A stretch of 12,322 bases of DNA from Armatimonadota bacterium (GCA_016210785.1 JACQTN010000330.1:1-12322); one strand, 5' to 3'; counted from the stretch's first letter, positions 1-6,410 are shown. Notes: generated from the sequence alone by a model not told the origin. A program made the numbers and translations.

Positions 1-4
1 CCGC

Positions 5-230
5 TGTATCGCGCTCACCGGACTCACGGCGCGCCGGCACGTGTTTCATGGTTCCGAGGAGCACCATGCTACCGCGCTCGCTGGACACACGGCGGGCACG
101 TGCGACATTGCGCGCCGTGCTCCATGCTACCGCGCTTGCCGGACTCACGGCGCCCACGAACCGGCACGTTCGACTCGGTGCAAGGCGTTCCGCCTTACCG
201 CGCTCGCCGACTTCGCGGCGCACCCGCGAC
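5..230. repeat. Four degenerate ~60-bp tandem repeat units in non-coding DNA
   Basis: Four copies of a GC-rich core related to TACCGCGCTCGCCGGACTCACGGCG start near positions 5, 67, 124 and 194, so the period is about 57-70 bp. Three of them continue into GGCACGT(G/T) (near 35, 95 and 163), and units 2 and 3 share a CCATGCTACCGCGCT lead-in. Mismatches and indels separate the units, and the spacing changes reading frame between units 3 and 4, which argues against a coding repeat. The ORFs crossing this stretch are low-complexity Arg/Ala/Pro products with no recognisable domain. The array may continue beyond the left edge of the window. Its function is unknown. Confidence 0.6.
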
Positions 231-351
231 GGTGGAGGTTCCGAAACACAGACGATGCTCGGCCTCGGCGAAGCCGGGCCTGCGCATGTAGGCGGTGGGG
301 CTTTCCGTGGCTCGCACCGAGAGGGGGGCGGGACCCGAGCATATGGGAAAG
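231..351. other. Non-coding leader upstream of the DUF4387 gene
   Basis: I see no convincing gene here. The region holds a short imperfect hairpin (CTCGGC-GAA-GCCGGG, about 259-273) and a purine-rich run leading into the ribosome binding site of the next gene. No clear -35/-10 pair is visible. If the downstream genes have their own promoter it probably lies here or in the repeat tract. Confidence 0.4.
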
Positions 352-359
352 AAAAGGAG
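352..359 (+). promoter_or_regulatory. Ribosome binding site deciding the GTG start at 366
   Basis: AAAAGGAG lies 6 bases before the GTG at 366. It selects this GTG over the much longer open frame upstream, whose N-terminal translation is low-complexity and unrelated to the family. Confidence 0.8.
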
Positions 360-365
360 TGCCTC

Positions 366-689
366 GTGGCCGAGGTGAGCCTCCGCGACCTGTGCGCGGT
401 CATCCGCAGCAAGCAGGCGGGGCCGTTTCGCCTGACCTTCGACCTGATCTTCCGCGACGAAGAGACCTACGAACGGGTTAAGGCGTCGGGAGCGCTGACC
501 AGGCGAATGGTGGCGGCGCTCTATCGCGTGCCCGAGGGGCACATCACCGACTTCGTCTTCTACGACCCCGGCCGGGCGGTGAAGATCTCCATGCTGCGGC
601 CGCGGGTGGCCGGGGACCCGGGCGACGGCGACGTCTACGGCTGCCAGCAGCACGCGCCGCTATTGGGGGTGCGGCTGACCCTGTCGTAA
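366..689 (+). CDS. DUF4387 family protein
   Basis: This 107-residue protein matches the small DUF4387 family, whose biochemical function is unknown. Visible family hallmarks are an N-terminal I-R-S-K-x-A-G-P-F stretch (about residues 14-22), an F-x-D-E-E-T-Y-E-R-V-K-x-S segment, a central V-F-Y-D-P motif, and a C-terminal D-V-Y-G-x-Q-Q-H-A-P-L-L motif close to residues 89-100. The length is normal for a stand-alone DUF4387 protein. The GTG start is chosen because of the ribosome binding site at 352-359 and because the family fold begins just after it. It is followed on the same strand by an AtuA-family gene; DUF4387 and AtuA are commonly encoded side by side or fused, which suggests the two act together. 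It is presumably cytoplasmic, with no signal peptide or membrane segment. Family assignment is confident; its role is not. Confidence 0.88.
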   Translation: MAEVSLRDLCAVIRSKQAGPFRLTFDLIFRDEETYERVKASGALTRRMVAALYRVPEGHITDFVFYDPGRAVKISMLRPRVAGDPGDGDVYGCQQHAPLLGVRLTLS

Positions 690-699
690 TCCCCGTTCA

Positions 700-755
700 C
701 CTTGAGCCTGTCGAAGGGCGAAGCAGAAGCCCCGCGCCCTTCGCCAGGCTCAGGA
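700..755. repeat. Inverted repeat (hairpin) between DUF4387 and atuA-like genes
   Basis: The left arm (701-720, CTTGAGCCTGTCGAAGGGCG) and right arm (735-754, CGCCCTTCGCCAGGCTCAGG) are reverse complements apart from one mismatch and one G-T pair, with a 14-base loop. The pairing can extend by a base or two at the open end. There is no T tract after it, so it is not a standard intrinsic terminator. From memory, the arm motif GAGCCTGTCGAAGG is a common dispersed intergenic palindrome in many high-GC bacteria; I cannot verify this here. It could stabilise or separate the transcript parts of the two genes. Confidence 0.75.
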
Positions 756-791
756 GGTTCAGCACGAGCGGATGAAAGGCGGGACCGGGAG

Positions 792-2171
792 ATGCGAGAG
801 ATCCGGGCCATGTCGCCGGGCAAGCTGGGTCACGGGTGCAACGCGGACGAGATCGCCAAGGCGATGACCCGCGATCCCCACTTCATTGCGGTGGACGCCG
901 GGTCTACCGACATGGGGGCCTTCCACCTGGGCAGCGGCACGCCGTTCTTCCATCCCATCTCCATCAAGCAGGACCTCGCACCGCTGCTGCAGGCGGCCTG
1001 CAGTCAAAAGATCCCCCTCATCATCGGCACCGCCGTCACCGCGGGCACCAATGCCTTGCTGGAGCGCGCCCTGGAGATCGTGCGGGAGGTGGCCCGCGAG
1101 CAGAACCTCTCCTTCCGGATGGCCACCGTCAGGGCGGAGCAGGACCGGGCGTTCCTCAAGGGGCGCCTGCACCAGCAGCCCATCGAGGCGCTGGGCGCCC
1201 GCGCGCCGCTCACCGACGCGGACATCGACGGCGCAGCCGCGGTCGTCGCCCAGATGGGCGTGGAGCCCATCATCAAGGCTCTGGATACTGGCGCGCGGGT
1301 GGTCGTCGCCGGGCGCTCGTGCGACGACGCGCTCTTCGCCGCGATCCCGGTGCGGGACGGCTTCGACCAGGGCCTGGCGATGCACATGGGCAAGATCCTG
1401 GAGTGCGGCTCCATGGCGTGCGTGCCCGGCGACCTGCACGGGTCGCTGGTGGGCTACCTGCGGGAGGATCACTTCATCCTGGACCCTCCCGACGAACGCC
1501 GCGTCTGCACGGTCCACTCGGTGGCGTCCCACACGTTGTACGAGCGCAGCAACCCGTACCTGCAGCCCGGCCCCGGCGGCGTCAACGACCTGCGGGAGAC
1601 GCGCTTCGAGCAGGTGGACGCGCGGCGGGTGAAGGTGTCGGGGAGCCGGTGGATCCGGGATTGCGTGTACAAGGTGAAGCTGGAAGGCGTCCGGTTCGCC
1701 GGCTACCGCACCATCTGCGTGGCCGGGATCCGCGATCCCATCCTCATCGGCCAGCTCGACCAGGCGCTGGGGGAGGCGGAGACCCGCACGGCTGAGCGTT
1801 TCGGACCCGACCGGCGCAAGTACCAGATGGTCTTCCGGCAGTACGGGCGGGATGCCGTCATGGGCGCGCTGGAGCCGGAGCGGGACGGGATCCCCCACGA
1901 GATCGGGCTGATGATCGAGGTGATCGCCGAGACGCAGGACCTGGCCGACGCCGTGTGCATGTACGTGCGAGGGACACTGCAGCACGCCTACTATCCGGGC
2001 ATCGTGGCCACCGCGGGCAACCTGGCCTACCCCTTCTCTCCCTTCACGGTGCCGTGCGGCCCCGTGTATCACTTCCACGTGGACCACCTGCTGCCGCTGA
2101 ACGATCCGTGCGAGTGCTTCCCCGTTGAGGTTGAAGAGGTCGGCAGAGTGGTGACGGCCGTGGGCGGCTGA
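792..2171 (+). CDS. AtuA-family (DUF1446) acyclic terpene utilisation-like protein
   Basis: The 459-residue product resembles the AtuA N-terminal family. It starts M-R-E-I-R-x-M-S-P-x-K-L-G-H-G, followed by an I-A-V-D-A-G-S-T-D-M-G segment (about residues 33-43), P-L-I-I-G-T-A-V-T-A-G-T-N (about 75-87), and a V-V-A-G-R-S-C-D-D-A segment typical of the family. AtuA was named for a gene needed for citronellol/geraniol breakdown in Pseudomonas, but no reaction has been assigned that I know of. The open frame extends to a TTG at 702, inside the inverted repeat. I place the start at ATG 792 because homologues begin with this M-(K/R)-E-I-R sequence; ATG 810 is a less likely alternative, and the ribosome binding site is weak for both. 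With the DUF4387 partner 102 bases upstream it forms a recurrent two-gene unit. No acyclic-terpene genes (acyl-CoA carboxylase, AtuB-H) are nearby, so terpene use should not be assumed. Confidence 0.85.
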   Translation: MREIRAMSPGKLGHGCNADEIAKAMTRDPHFIAVDAGSTDMGAFHLGSGTPFFHPISIKQDLAPLLQAACSQKIPLIIGTAVTAGTNALLERALEIVREVAREQNLSFRMATVRAEQDRAFLKGRLHQQPIEALGARAPLTDADIDGAAAVVAQMGVEPIIKALDTGARVVVAGRSCDDALFAAIPVRDGFDQGLAMHMGKILECGSMACVPGDLHGSLVGYLREDHFILDPPDERRVCTVHSVASHTLYERSNPYLQPGPGGVNDLRETRFEQVDARRVKVSGSRWIRDCVYKVKLEGVRFAGYRTICVAGIRDPILIGQLDQALGEAETRTAERFGPDRRKYQMVFRQYGRDAVMGALEPERDGIPHEIGLMIEVIAETQDLADAVCMYVRGTLQHAYYPGIVATAGNLAYPFSPFTVPCGPVYHFHVDHLLPLNDPCECFPVEVEEVGRVVTAVGG

Positions 2172-2447
2172 CCGCACAGCCTCAGTGCTTGTGCAGGATG
2201 AGTGACGCTTGTGGGGCTCGCCTTCCCCCCCCGCATGTGATGTAAACAGCTTCAAACAAGTATTAGCCGCATCACGACGCGGCGACCGCTGTGCCCCCGC
2301 GCCAGGGCCCTCTCCTCTCCGTCTCGAAACACACCTCACAGGCCCCGACGCGGACTCGCGGCGGCGGACCCATACGCCGTGTTCAGCTCCACCCGCGCCG
2401 GCTGATGCACCATCCGGAAAGACCAGAGATTACAAGGAGGACGCCCC
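2172..2447. other. 276-bp intergenic gap with an AT-richer patch
   Basis: No gene is supported here. The stretch contains an AT-richer island (2235-2266, ending in TATTAG) in otherwise GC-rich DNA, which could hold a promoter -10 element for the downstream lyase, but no good -35 partner is found at 16-18 bases. The remainder is C-rich and features nothing I recognise. Confidence 0.35.
2434..2440 (+). promoter_or_regulatory. Strong ribosome binding site of the lyase gene
   Basis: AAGGAGG, a near-perfect Shine-Dalgarno sequence, lies 7 bases before ATG 2448 and fixes that start. It is the strongest ribosome binding site in the window. Confidence 0.85.
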
Positions 2448-3926
2448 ATGCGAGAACGCCTGGCCTCTCCCCCGGCCCCCGAGATCCTGCAGTACCTCTA
2501 CGGCCCGCGCCTCGCTGAGCAGCGCGTCACGTTGTTCTCCCCCATGATGATGGTCAACCAGGCCCACGTGGTCATGCTGGCCCGCCAGGGGATCATCGAC
2601 CGCGCGGCCGCCGTCAAACTCTTGCGCGAGATCCGCGCCCTGGAGGCCTCAGGGCCTGACGGCATGGAGTGGAACGCCGCGCTGGAGGACGTGCACCTCA
2701 ACATCGAGGCCCAACTCATCGCACGCCTCGGTCCCGAAGTCGGGGGACGGATGCACACGGCGCGCAGCCGCAACGACCTCTACGCCACCGTGAACCGCAT
2801 CTATGTGCGCGAGCGCCTCCTGGGCGCCGCAGAGCAACTGCTGGCCCTGCGCGGGCAGATGCTCGACCTGGCTTCCGCCCACGCGGAGACGATCATGACG
2901 GGTTACACGCACATGCAACCGGCGCAGCCCATCACCTTCGGCCACTACCTGAGCGGGGTCGCCGCGGGGCTGGAGCGCGAGGACGGCCGGATGGCCGCAG
3001 CCTACGCGTCGGCCAACCGCTCGCCCATGGGCGCGTGCGCGCTGGCCGGCACCAGCTTCCCCATCGACCGCGCCCTGGTCGCGGACCTGCTGGGCTTCGA
3101 CGGGGTGCTCACCAACACGCTGGACGCGGTGGCCACGCGGGACTACGTGGGCGACGCGCTGTATGCGCTGGCAATGGCCGGCACGGTGCTCAGCCGGTGC
3201 GCCACCGACCTCCATCACTGGTGCTCGTTCGAGTACGGGTTCGTGGAGCTGTCCGACGCCGCGGCCGGCACCAGCAGCATCATGCCGCAGAAGAAGAACC
3301 CGATGCCGCTGGAGCACACCAAGGCCAAGGCTGCACACCTGGTCGGCGCGCTGGTCTCGGCGATGGGGTGCTGGAAGACTACGCCGTACGCGCACGGACG
3401 GGAGGTCAGCACCGAGAGCGTGCAGGTGGCGGGGGACGCTTTCACCCAGGTAGCCGCGGCGTGCGCGCTGATGGCGTGCAGCCTGCGCGGGTTGAAGGTG
3501 AACGGGGAGCGAATGCGCGCGGCTTTGGACCGGAACTTCGCCGTGGCCACCGACTTTGCCGACGCCCTGGTGCAGGAAGGCGGGCTGCCTTTCCGCACCG
3601 CGCACCAGGTGGTGGCGGCAGCCGTGCGAAAGCGCGCGGAGAGAGGCGACGCCGGGCTCAACGCGGACGCGGTGCTGGCGGCGATGAGGGAGATGGGACT
3701 GTCCACGAAACTGCCCGCCGAACGGCTCACCCTGCTCGCCTCCCCCGAGGAGGCGGTGCGCCGCCGGGCGCACCCGGGGGGACCGGCCCCGGAAGAGGTG
3801 CGGCGGATGGTCGGGCAGCAGCAGGAGGTACTGGAGGCGCACCGGCAGGCATGGGCCGGGCGGCGCGGGCGTCTCGACGAAGCGTCAGAAAGGCTTGAAC
3901 AGGCTGTCTCGGGATTCGTGGGGTGA
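2448..3926 (+). CDS. Argininosuccinate-lyase-like enzyme (fumarase/aspartase superfamily)
   Basis: The 492-residue product belongs to the fumarase/aspartase superfamily, nearest argininosuccinate lyase. Three conserved regions are visible: E-D-V-H followed by H-T-A-R-S-R-N-D (103-110), G-Y-T-H-M-Q-P-A-Q-P (152-161, with His155), and the signature loop G-T-S-S-I-M-P-Q-K-K-N-P (274-285) carrying the loop serine that acts as base in this superfamily. It differs from biosynthetic ArgH: the N-terminal G-G-R-F element is missing, the residue after the signature is Met instead of the usual Asp, and the chain is about 30 residues longer. There is no argG or other arginine biosynthesis gene nearby; neighbours are catabolic and transport genes. 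I infer a degradative C-N lyase that releases fumarate or a related unsaturated acid from an N-substituted aspartate-like compound; EDDS lyase is a known argininosuccinate-lyase-like precedent. Biosynthetic ArgH is possible but less likely. Confidence 0.85.
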   Translation: MRERLASPPAPEILQYLYGPRLAEQRVTLFSPMMMVNQAHVVMLARQGIIDRAAAVKLLREIRALEASGPDGMEWNAALEDVHLNIEAQLIARLGPEVGGRMHTARSRNDLYATVNRIYVRERLLGAAEQLLALRGQMLDLASAHAETIMTGYTHMQPAQPITFGHYLSGVAAGLEREDGRMAAAYASANRSPMGACALAGTSFPIDRALVADLLGFDGVLTNTLDAVATRDYVGDALYALAMAGTVLSRCATDLHHWCSFEYGFVELSDAAAGTSSIMPQKKNPMPLEHTKAKAAHLVGALVSAMGCWKTTPYAHGREVSTESVQVAGDAFTQVAAACALMACSLRGLKVNGERMRAALDRNFAVATDFADALVQEGGLPFRTAHQVVAAAVRKRAERGDAGLNADAVLAAMREMGLSTKLPAERLTLLASPEEAVRRRAHPGGPAPEEVRRMVGQQQEVLEAHRQAWAGRRGRLDEASERLEQAVSGFVG

Positions 3927-3944
3927 TCCCCCCGTGGGGCGATC
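3925..3944 (+). terminator. GC-rich hairpin at the 3' end of the lyase gene
   Basis: GATCCCC (3925-3931, plus one more C) pairs with GGGG-C-GATC (3936-3944) to give an 8-bp stem with a one-base bulge and a 3-base loop. It overlaps the TGA stop at 3924-3926. No T tract follows, so termination is uncertain; it may instead protect the mRNA end. Confidence 0.3.
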
Positions 3945-3955
3945 TCCTCTCCGGG

Positions 3956-4012
3956 TTGATCTAGATGTAATTTCGTAGTAACATAATATCCGAAAATCCG
4001 AAAATAGGGGCG
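3956..4012 (+). promoter_or_regulatory. AT-rich promoter/operator region of the toxin-antitoxin pair
   Basis: This is the most AT-rich stretch of the window. A TTGATC -35-like element (3956-3961) lies 17 bases before TAACAT (3979-3984); CATAAT (3982-3987) is an alternative -10. An 8-bp palindrome ATCTAGAT (3959-3966) overlaps the -35, and TCCGAAAA is tandemly repeated at 3989-3996 and 3997-4004. These could be sites for autorepression by the AbrB-type antitoxin, as is usual for such operons. AGGGGCG (4006-4012) is the ribosome binding site of the antitoxin. Confidence 0.45.
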
Positions 4013-4016
4013 AAGC

Positions 4017-4262
4017 ATGTTTGTCCAGCTCAATGCCAAGGGGCAACTGACGCTGCCGAAGGCTGTGCGTATGCAACTCGGATTACAGCCCGGCGATATC
4101 GTCGAACTGGAGGTACGCGGGGAGGAAGTCATCCTACGCCCGCGTGTCAGCACGCGAATCGTCGTGCGCACGGTTCCGGCGAGAGAGGTTCGGCGGTTGG
4201 AAGGTCTGGTGGCACTTGGAGGTGATGCCATGGAGGACACCGAGCGGGTGCATGAACCTTAG
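4017..4262 (+). CDS. AbrB/MazE/SpoVT-type antitoxin (VapB-like)
   Basis: This 81-residue protein has the swapped-hairpin AbrB DNA-binding fold pattern: V-Q-L-N-A-K-G-Q-L-T-L-P-K-A-V-R followed by L-G-L-Q-P-G-D-I-V-E-L-E-V and E-E-V-I-L-R-P-R (residues 3-44). The rest (45-81) is the tail expected to wrap the toxin. It should neutralise the PIN-domain toxin encoded next and repress their shared promoter. The ATG at 4017 has an AGGGGCG ribosome binding site about 4 bases upstream. Its last 11 bases, including the TAG stop, overlap the toxin start at 4252, the tight coupling typical of toxin-antitoxin operons. The pair is surrounded by unrelated metabolic genes in the same orientation. Confidence in the family is high; the VapB name rests on the partner. 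Confidence 0.9.
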   Translation: MFVQLNAKGQLTLPKAVRMQLGLQPGDIVELEVRGEEVILRPRVSTRIVVRTVPAREVRRLEGLVALGGDAMEDTERVHEP

Positions 4263-4725
4263 AGTCCTCCTGGACAGCAGTTACCTGATCGCCGCCCTCG
4301 ACCGGCGCGACACCCTGCACGATGACGCGACCGCCCTTGGCCAGGCGCTCACAGACGCCGGCGCGGAAGCTATCTATCTAGACGTAGTCGTGGCCGAAAC
4401 TCTTAGTGCCCTGGCGCGTCGCCACCATGAGCGACGGCAGAGCAGGCAGTTGATTGCCCTCCTCGATCAGATGCAGCAACATATTCCCCCCGACCACATC
4501 ACCTGGATCTCTCAAGAGGTCCGTCGCCTGTATGGTCGCGTCTTGAACGATGTCCGCGCTACTTCAGGGCGGCGCAACTTCAACGATGCGTTGATCATCC
4601 TGGTGGCCGAGGAACTGGGAATTGGCGCGATTGCCAGCTTCGACTCCGACTTTGAGAACGTGCCTCACCTCATGCGTCTTGCCAGCGCTAACAGAGTCGC
4701 CGACTGGGCCGAACGCCATCGATGA
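4252..4725 (+). CDS. PIN-domain ribonuclease toxin (VapC-like)
   Basis: The 157-residue product is a PIN-domain protein. The acidic metal-binding residues expected of the family are present: Asp8 in L-L-D-S-S-Y-L, Glu49 in V-V-A-E-T-L, Asp112 in N-F-N-D-A-L, and Asp131 (or Asp133) in S-F-D-S-D-F. All catalytic acids are intact, so the nuclease is probably active. VapC toxins cut tRNA or rRNA and stop growth until bound by the antitoxin. The open frame extends upstream to 4144, but I choose ATG 4252 because the PIN fold begins right there (M-N-L-R-V-L-L-D) and because it overlaps the antitoxin by 11 bases, as in many vapBC operons. It is cytoplasmic, with no signal or membrane segment. The length is slightly above the usual 125-145 residues. 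Confidence 0.9.
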   Translation: MNLRVLLDSSYLIAALDRRDTLHDDATALGQALTDAGAEAIYLDVVVAETLSALARRHHERRQSRQLIALLDQMQQHIPPDHITWISQEVRRLYGRVLNDVRATSGRRNFNDALIILVAEELGIGAIASFDSDFENVPHLMRLASANRVADWAERHR

Positions 4726-4752
4726 TCCGTGATTGCAGATCAACCGTTTCGC

Positions 4753-4760
4753 GGAGGTGA
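4753..4760 (+). promoter_or_regulatory. Ribosome binding site deciding the GTG start at 4768
   Basis: GGAGGTGA lies 7 bases before GTG 4768 and fixes it as the start of the dehydrogenase. The open frame can be read back to 4729, but that would place this motif inside the coding sequence. Confidence 0.8.
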
Positions 4761-4767
4761 ATGTCGC

Positions 4768-5505
4768 GTGAGACTGGCGGGAAAGGCGGCGCTGGTCACC
4801 GGCGGCGGTACCGGCATCGGCCGGGCCATCAGCCTGGCGTTCGCGCGGGAGGGCGCCGACGTGGCCGTCAACTACAGCCGGTCGGAGGCCCAGGCGCAGG
4901 AGACAGCGGAGGAGATCCGCGGGATGGGCCGCCGGGCCACGCTGGTCCGCGCCGACGTCTCCAACAGCACCCAGGTCGACATGATGATCACGGAGGTCGC
5001 GGATCGCTTCGGCCGTCTGGACATCCTGGTCAACAACGCGGGCATCACCGTATTCGTCGATCTGGCCAACCTGGAGGCGATCACCGAAGGGGACTGGGAC
5101 CGCATCTTCAACGTGAACGTGAAGGGCCTCTTTCTGTGCACGCGTGCGGCCAGCCGGATCATGCAGGACGGCGGCGTGGTCATCAACATCTCCTCGGTGG
5201 CGGCCTTCGGCCGGGGGAGTTCCATCCCCTACTGCGCTTCCAAAGCGGCGGTGAACACGCTGACTCGATCGCTGGCCATCGCCCTGGCGCCCCGCATCCG
5301 CGTGGTGGGCATCGCCCCGGGATTCATCGACACGCGGTGGACGGCGCAGTGGGGGCCGCAACAGAAGGAGCGGAGCGCCGCGGCGACGCCGCTGAAGCGG
5401 GTGGGCCAACCTGAGGACATCGCCAGGCTGGCTGTCTATCTTGCCGCCGATGGCGACTTCGTGACCGGACGCACCTTCGTCGTGGACGGCGGGCGAACGC
5501 TGTAG
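4768..5505 (+). CDS. Short-chain dehydrogenase/reductase (SDR, FabG-like)
   Basis: This 245-residue protein is a classical SDR. Visible motifs are the nucleotide-binding T-G-G-G-T-G-I-G (residues 11-18), the structural N-N-A-G (89-92), the catalytic Asn117, Ser142/143, Tyr155 and Lys159 (Y-C-A-S-K), and a C-terminal V-D-G-G. The residue after the second beta strand is Asn (V-N-Y-S-R-S) rather than an acid, so NADP(H) is more likely than NAD(H). It would oxidise an alcohol or reduce a ketone; the substrate cannot be told from sequence. It starts 42 bases after the toxin gene and is followed 70 bases later by the cyclase-family gene. Similar proteins are often labelled 3-oxoacyl-ACP reductase, but the setting in a transport and hydrolase cluster favours a catabolic role. 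The length is standard. Confidence 0.92.
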   Translation: MRLAGKAALVTGGGTGIGRAISLAFAREGADVAVNYSRSEAQAQETAEEIRGMGRRATLVRADVSNSTQVDMMITEVADRFGRLDILVNNAGITVFVDLANLEAITEGDWDRIFNVNVKGLFLCTRAASRIMQDGGVVINISSVAAFGRGSSIPYCASKAAVNTLTRSLAIALAPRIRVVGIAPGFIDTRWTAQWGPQQKERSAAATPLKRVGQPEDIARLAVYLAADGDFVTGRTFVVDGGRTL

Positions 5506-5510
5506 GCACC

Positions 5511-5524
5511 GTCCGGCCGCGGAC
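5511..5524. other. Small hairpin between SDR and cyclase genes
   Basis: GTCCG-GCCG-CGGAC forms a perfect 5-bp stem with a 4-base loop, six bases after the SDR stop codon. No T tract follows. It may be a weak 3'-end structure; a regulatory role is not shown. Confidence 0.3.
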
Positions 5525-5575
5525 CGCCACGGTCGGACAGGGAGCAGCGCGCCGGCTGTAGAATAGGAAAGCACC

Positions 5576-6349
5576 GTGTCGAAGGCGTGCTGCCCGCCCT
5601 ATCAGGAGCAGGTCGAGCTAGAGTTCCTCGGTCGCCGAGTGCTGGTGACCGATCTCAGCCACACCATTTCGCCAGACGACCCGACCTTCCCCGGTCATCA
5701 GCGCACGCTGATGTGGGACCACCTCACCCACGAGGAGACTATCCGGCTGGGCTTGACGAAGGCGCCCTACTCCTACCGCGTGGTCGGCTTCACCATGTGC
5801 GACCATTCGTCCACACACGTCGACGCGATCAACCACGTCGTCACCGACCCGGGGGCGCGTTCCATCGATGCGCTGCCCCTCTCGTGGTTCATGGCGCCGG
5901 GTGTCTGGCTGGATTTCTCGCATAAGGCACCTAACGAGTACATCACCCGGGTTGACGTGGACGACGCGCTGCGGAAGACCGGCGCGCGGATCCGCCCGCA
6001 GTCGGTGGTGCTGTACCACACGGGCTGGTATGGCAAATACCGCGCCGACCGTTTCGCCTACGTGCGCGACTATCCCGGCCTGGATCGCGAGGCGACGGAA
6101 AGGTTGAACGATCTGGGCGCCGTCGCCATCGGCGCGGACGCGCCGTCCATTGACAGCTGGCGCGAGGTGTCACAGATCAAGGTGCAGCCGGCGCACATCG
6201 TGTGTCGTGAGCGCGAGATCCTCAACATTGAGAACCTAGCCAACGTCGACCGCATCCCGAAGCACGAGTTCTGGTTCGTCGGACTTCCTCTAAGGTTCCG
6301 CAACGGGACGGGCTCACCGTTCCGTGGGGTCGCGATCGTCGAATTGTGA
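5576..6349 (+). CDS. Cyclase-family metal-dependent hydrolase (kynurenine formamidase/isatin hydrolase-like)
   Basis: The 257-residue product fits the cyclase family of metal hydrolases that includes kynurenine formamidase and isatin hydrolase, which hydrolyse formyl amides or cyclic amides. The opening V-T-D-L-S-H-T-I-S-P-D-D-P motif is present. The metal site reads H-S-S-T-H-V-D-A-I-N-H (77-87) where the family usually has H-x-G-T-H-x-D-x-P-x-H: His81, Asp83 and His87 are kept, while Gly and Pro are replaced by Ser and Ile. A later G-A-D-A-P-S-I-D motif (186-193), His207 and an I-E-N-L segment (218-221) also match. The GTG at 5576 is preceded by AGGAAA; family homology begins about 23 residues in, so the first residues are a non-conserved extension. 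It lies between the SDR and the RidA-like gene and probably opens a ring or cleaves an amide in the shared pathway. It appears cytoplasmic. Confidence 0.85.
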   Translation: MSKACCPPYQEQVELEFLGRRVLVTDLSHTISPDDPTFPGHQRTLMWDHLTHEETIRLGLTKAPYSYRVVGFTMCDHSSTHVDAINHVVTDPGARSIDALPLSWFMAPGVWLDFSHKAPNEYITRVDVDDALRKTGARIRPQSVVLYHTGWYGKYRADRFAYVRDYPGLDREATERLNDLGAVAIGADAPSIDSWREVSQIKVQPAHIVCREREILNIENLANVDRIPKHEFWFVGLPLRFRNGTGSPFRGVAIVEL

Positions 6350-6395
6350 AGGCCCGCCAGATCACCTGTCCCGAAACTTTGGGATCGGTGACACC

Positions 6396-6402
6396 GGAGA
6401 GG
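6396..6402 (+). promoter_or_regulatory. Ribosome binding site of the RidA-like gene
   Basis: GGAGAGG lies 8 bases before ATG 6411. It selects this start over the in-frame upstream extension to 6324, which would overlap the end of the cyclase gene and add 29 residues foreign to the family. Confidence 0.75.
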
Positions 6403-6410
6403 ATGTGACT

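Noticed and set aside
5..230. Possible CRISPR array because of the ~60-bp period
   Set aside because: The repeats differ from each other by many substitutions and indels, the between-repeat segments are also related, and no cas gene is present.
48..365. Coding sequence extending the DUF4387 gene upstream to 48
   Set aside because: The translation is low-complexity Arg/Ala/Pro sequence from the repeat tract, the family match begins after 366, and a good ribosome binding site supports GTG 366.
792..2171. Acyclic terpene (citronellol/geraniol) degradation locus
   Set aside because: Only the AtuA-like protein is present; none of the other atu or liu genes are seen, so the name should not be taken as a function.
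759..2339. Long minus-strand open frame opposite the AtuA-like gene (526 codons)
   Set aside because: It is an antisense shadow of a high-GC gene: the product is His/Arg/Gly-rich with no family resemblance, and the sense frame has clear homology.
5534..5564. Promoter upstream of the cyclase gene (CGGACA and TAGAAT)
   Set aside because: The spacing is 19 bases, and the predicted transcript start would fall after the ribosome binding site, so the match is likely chance.
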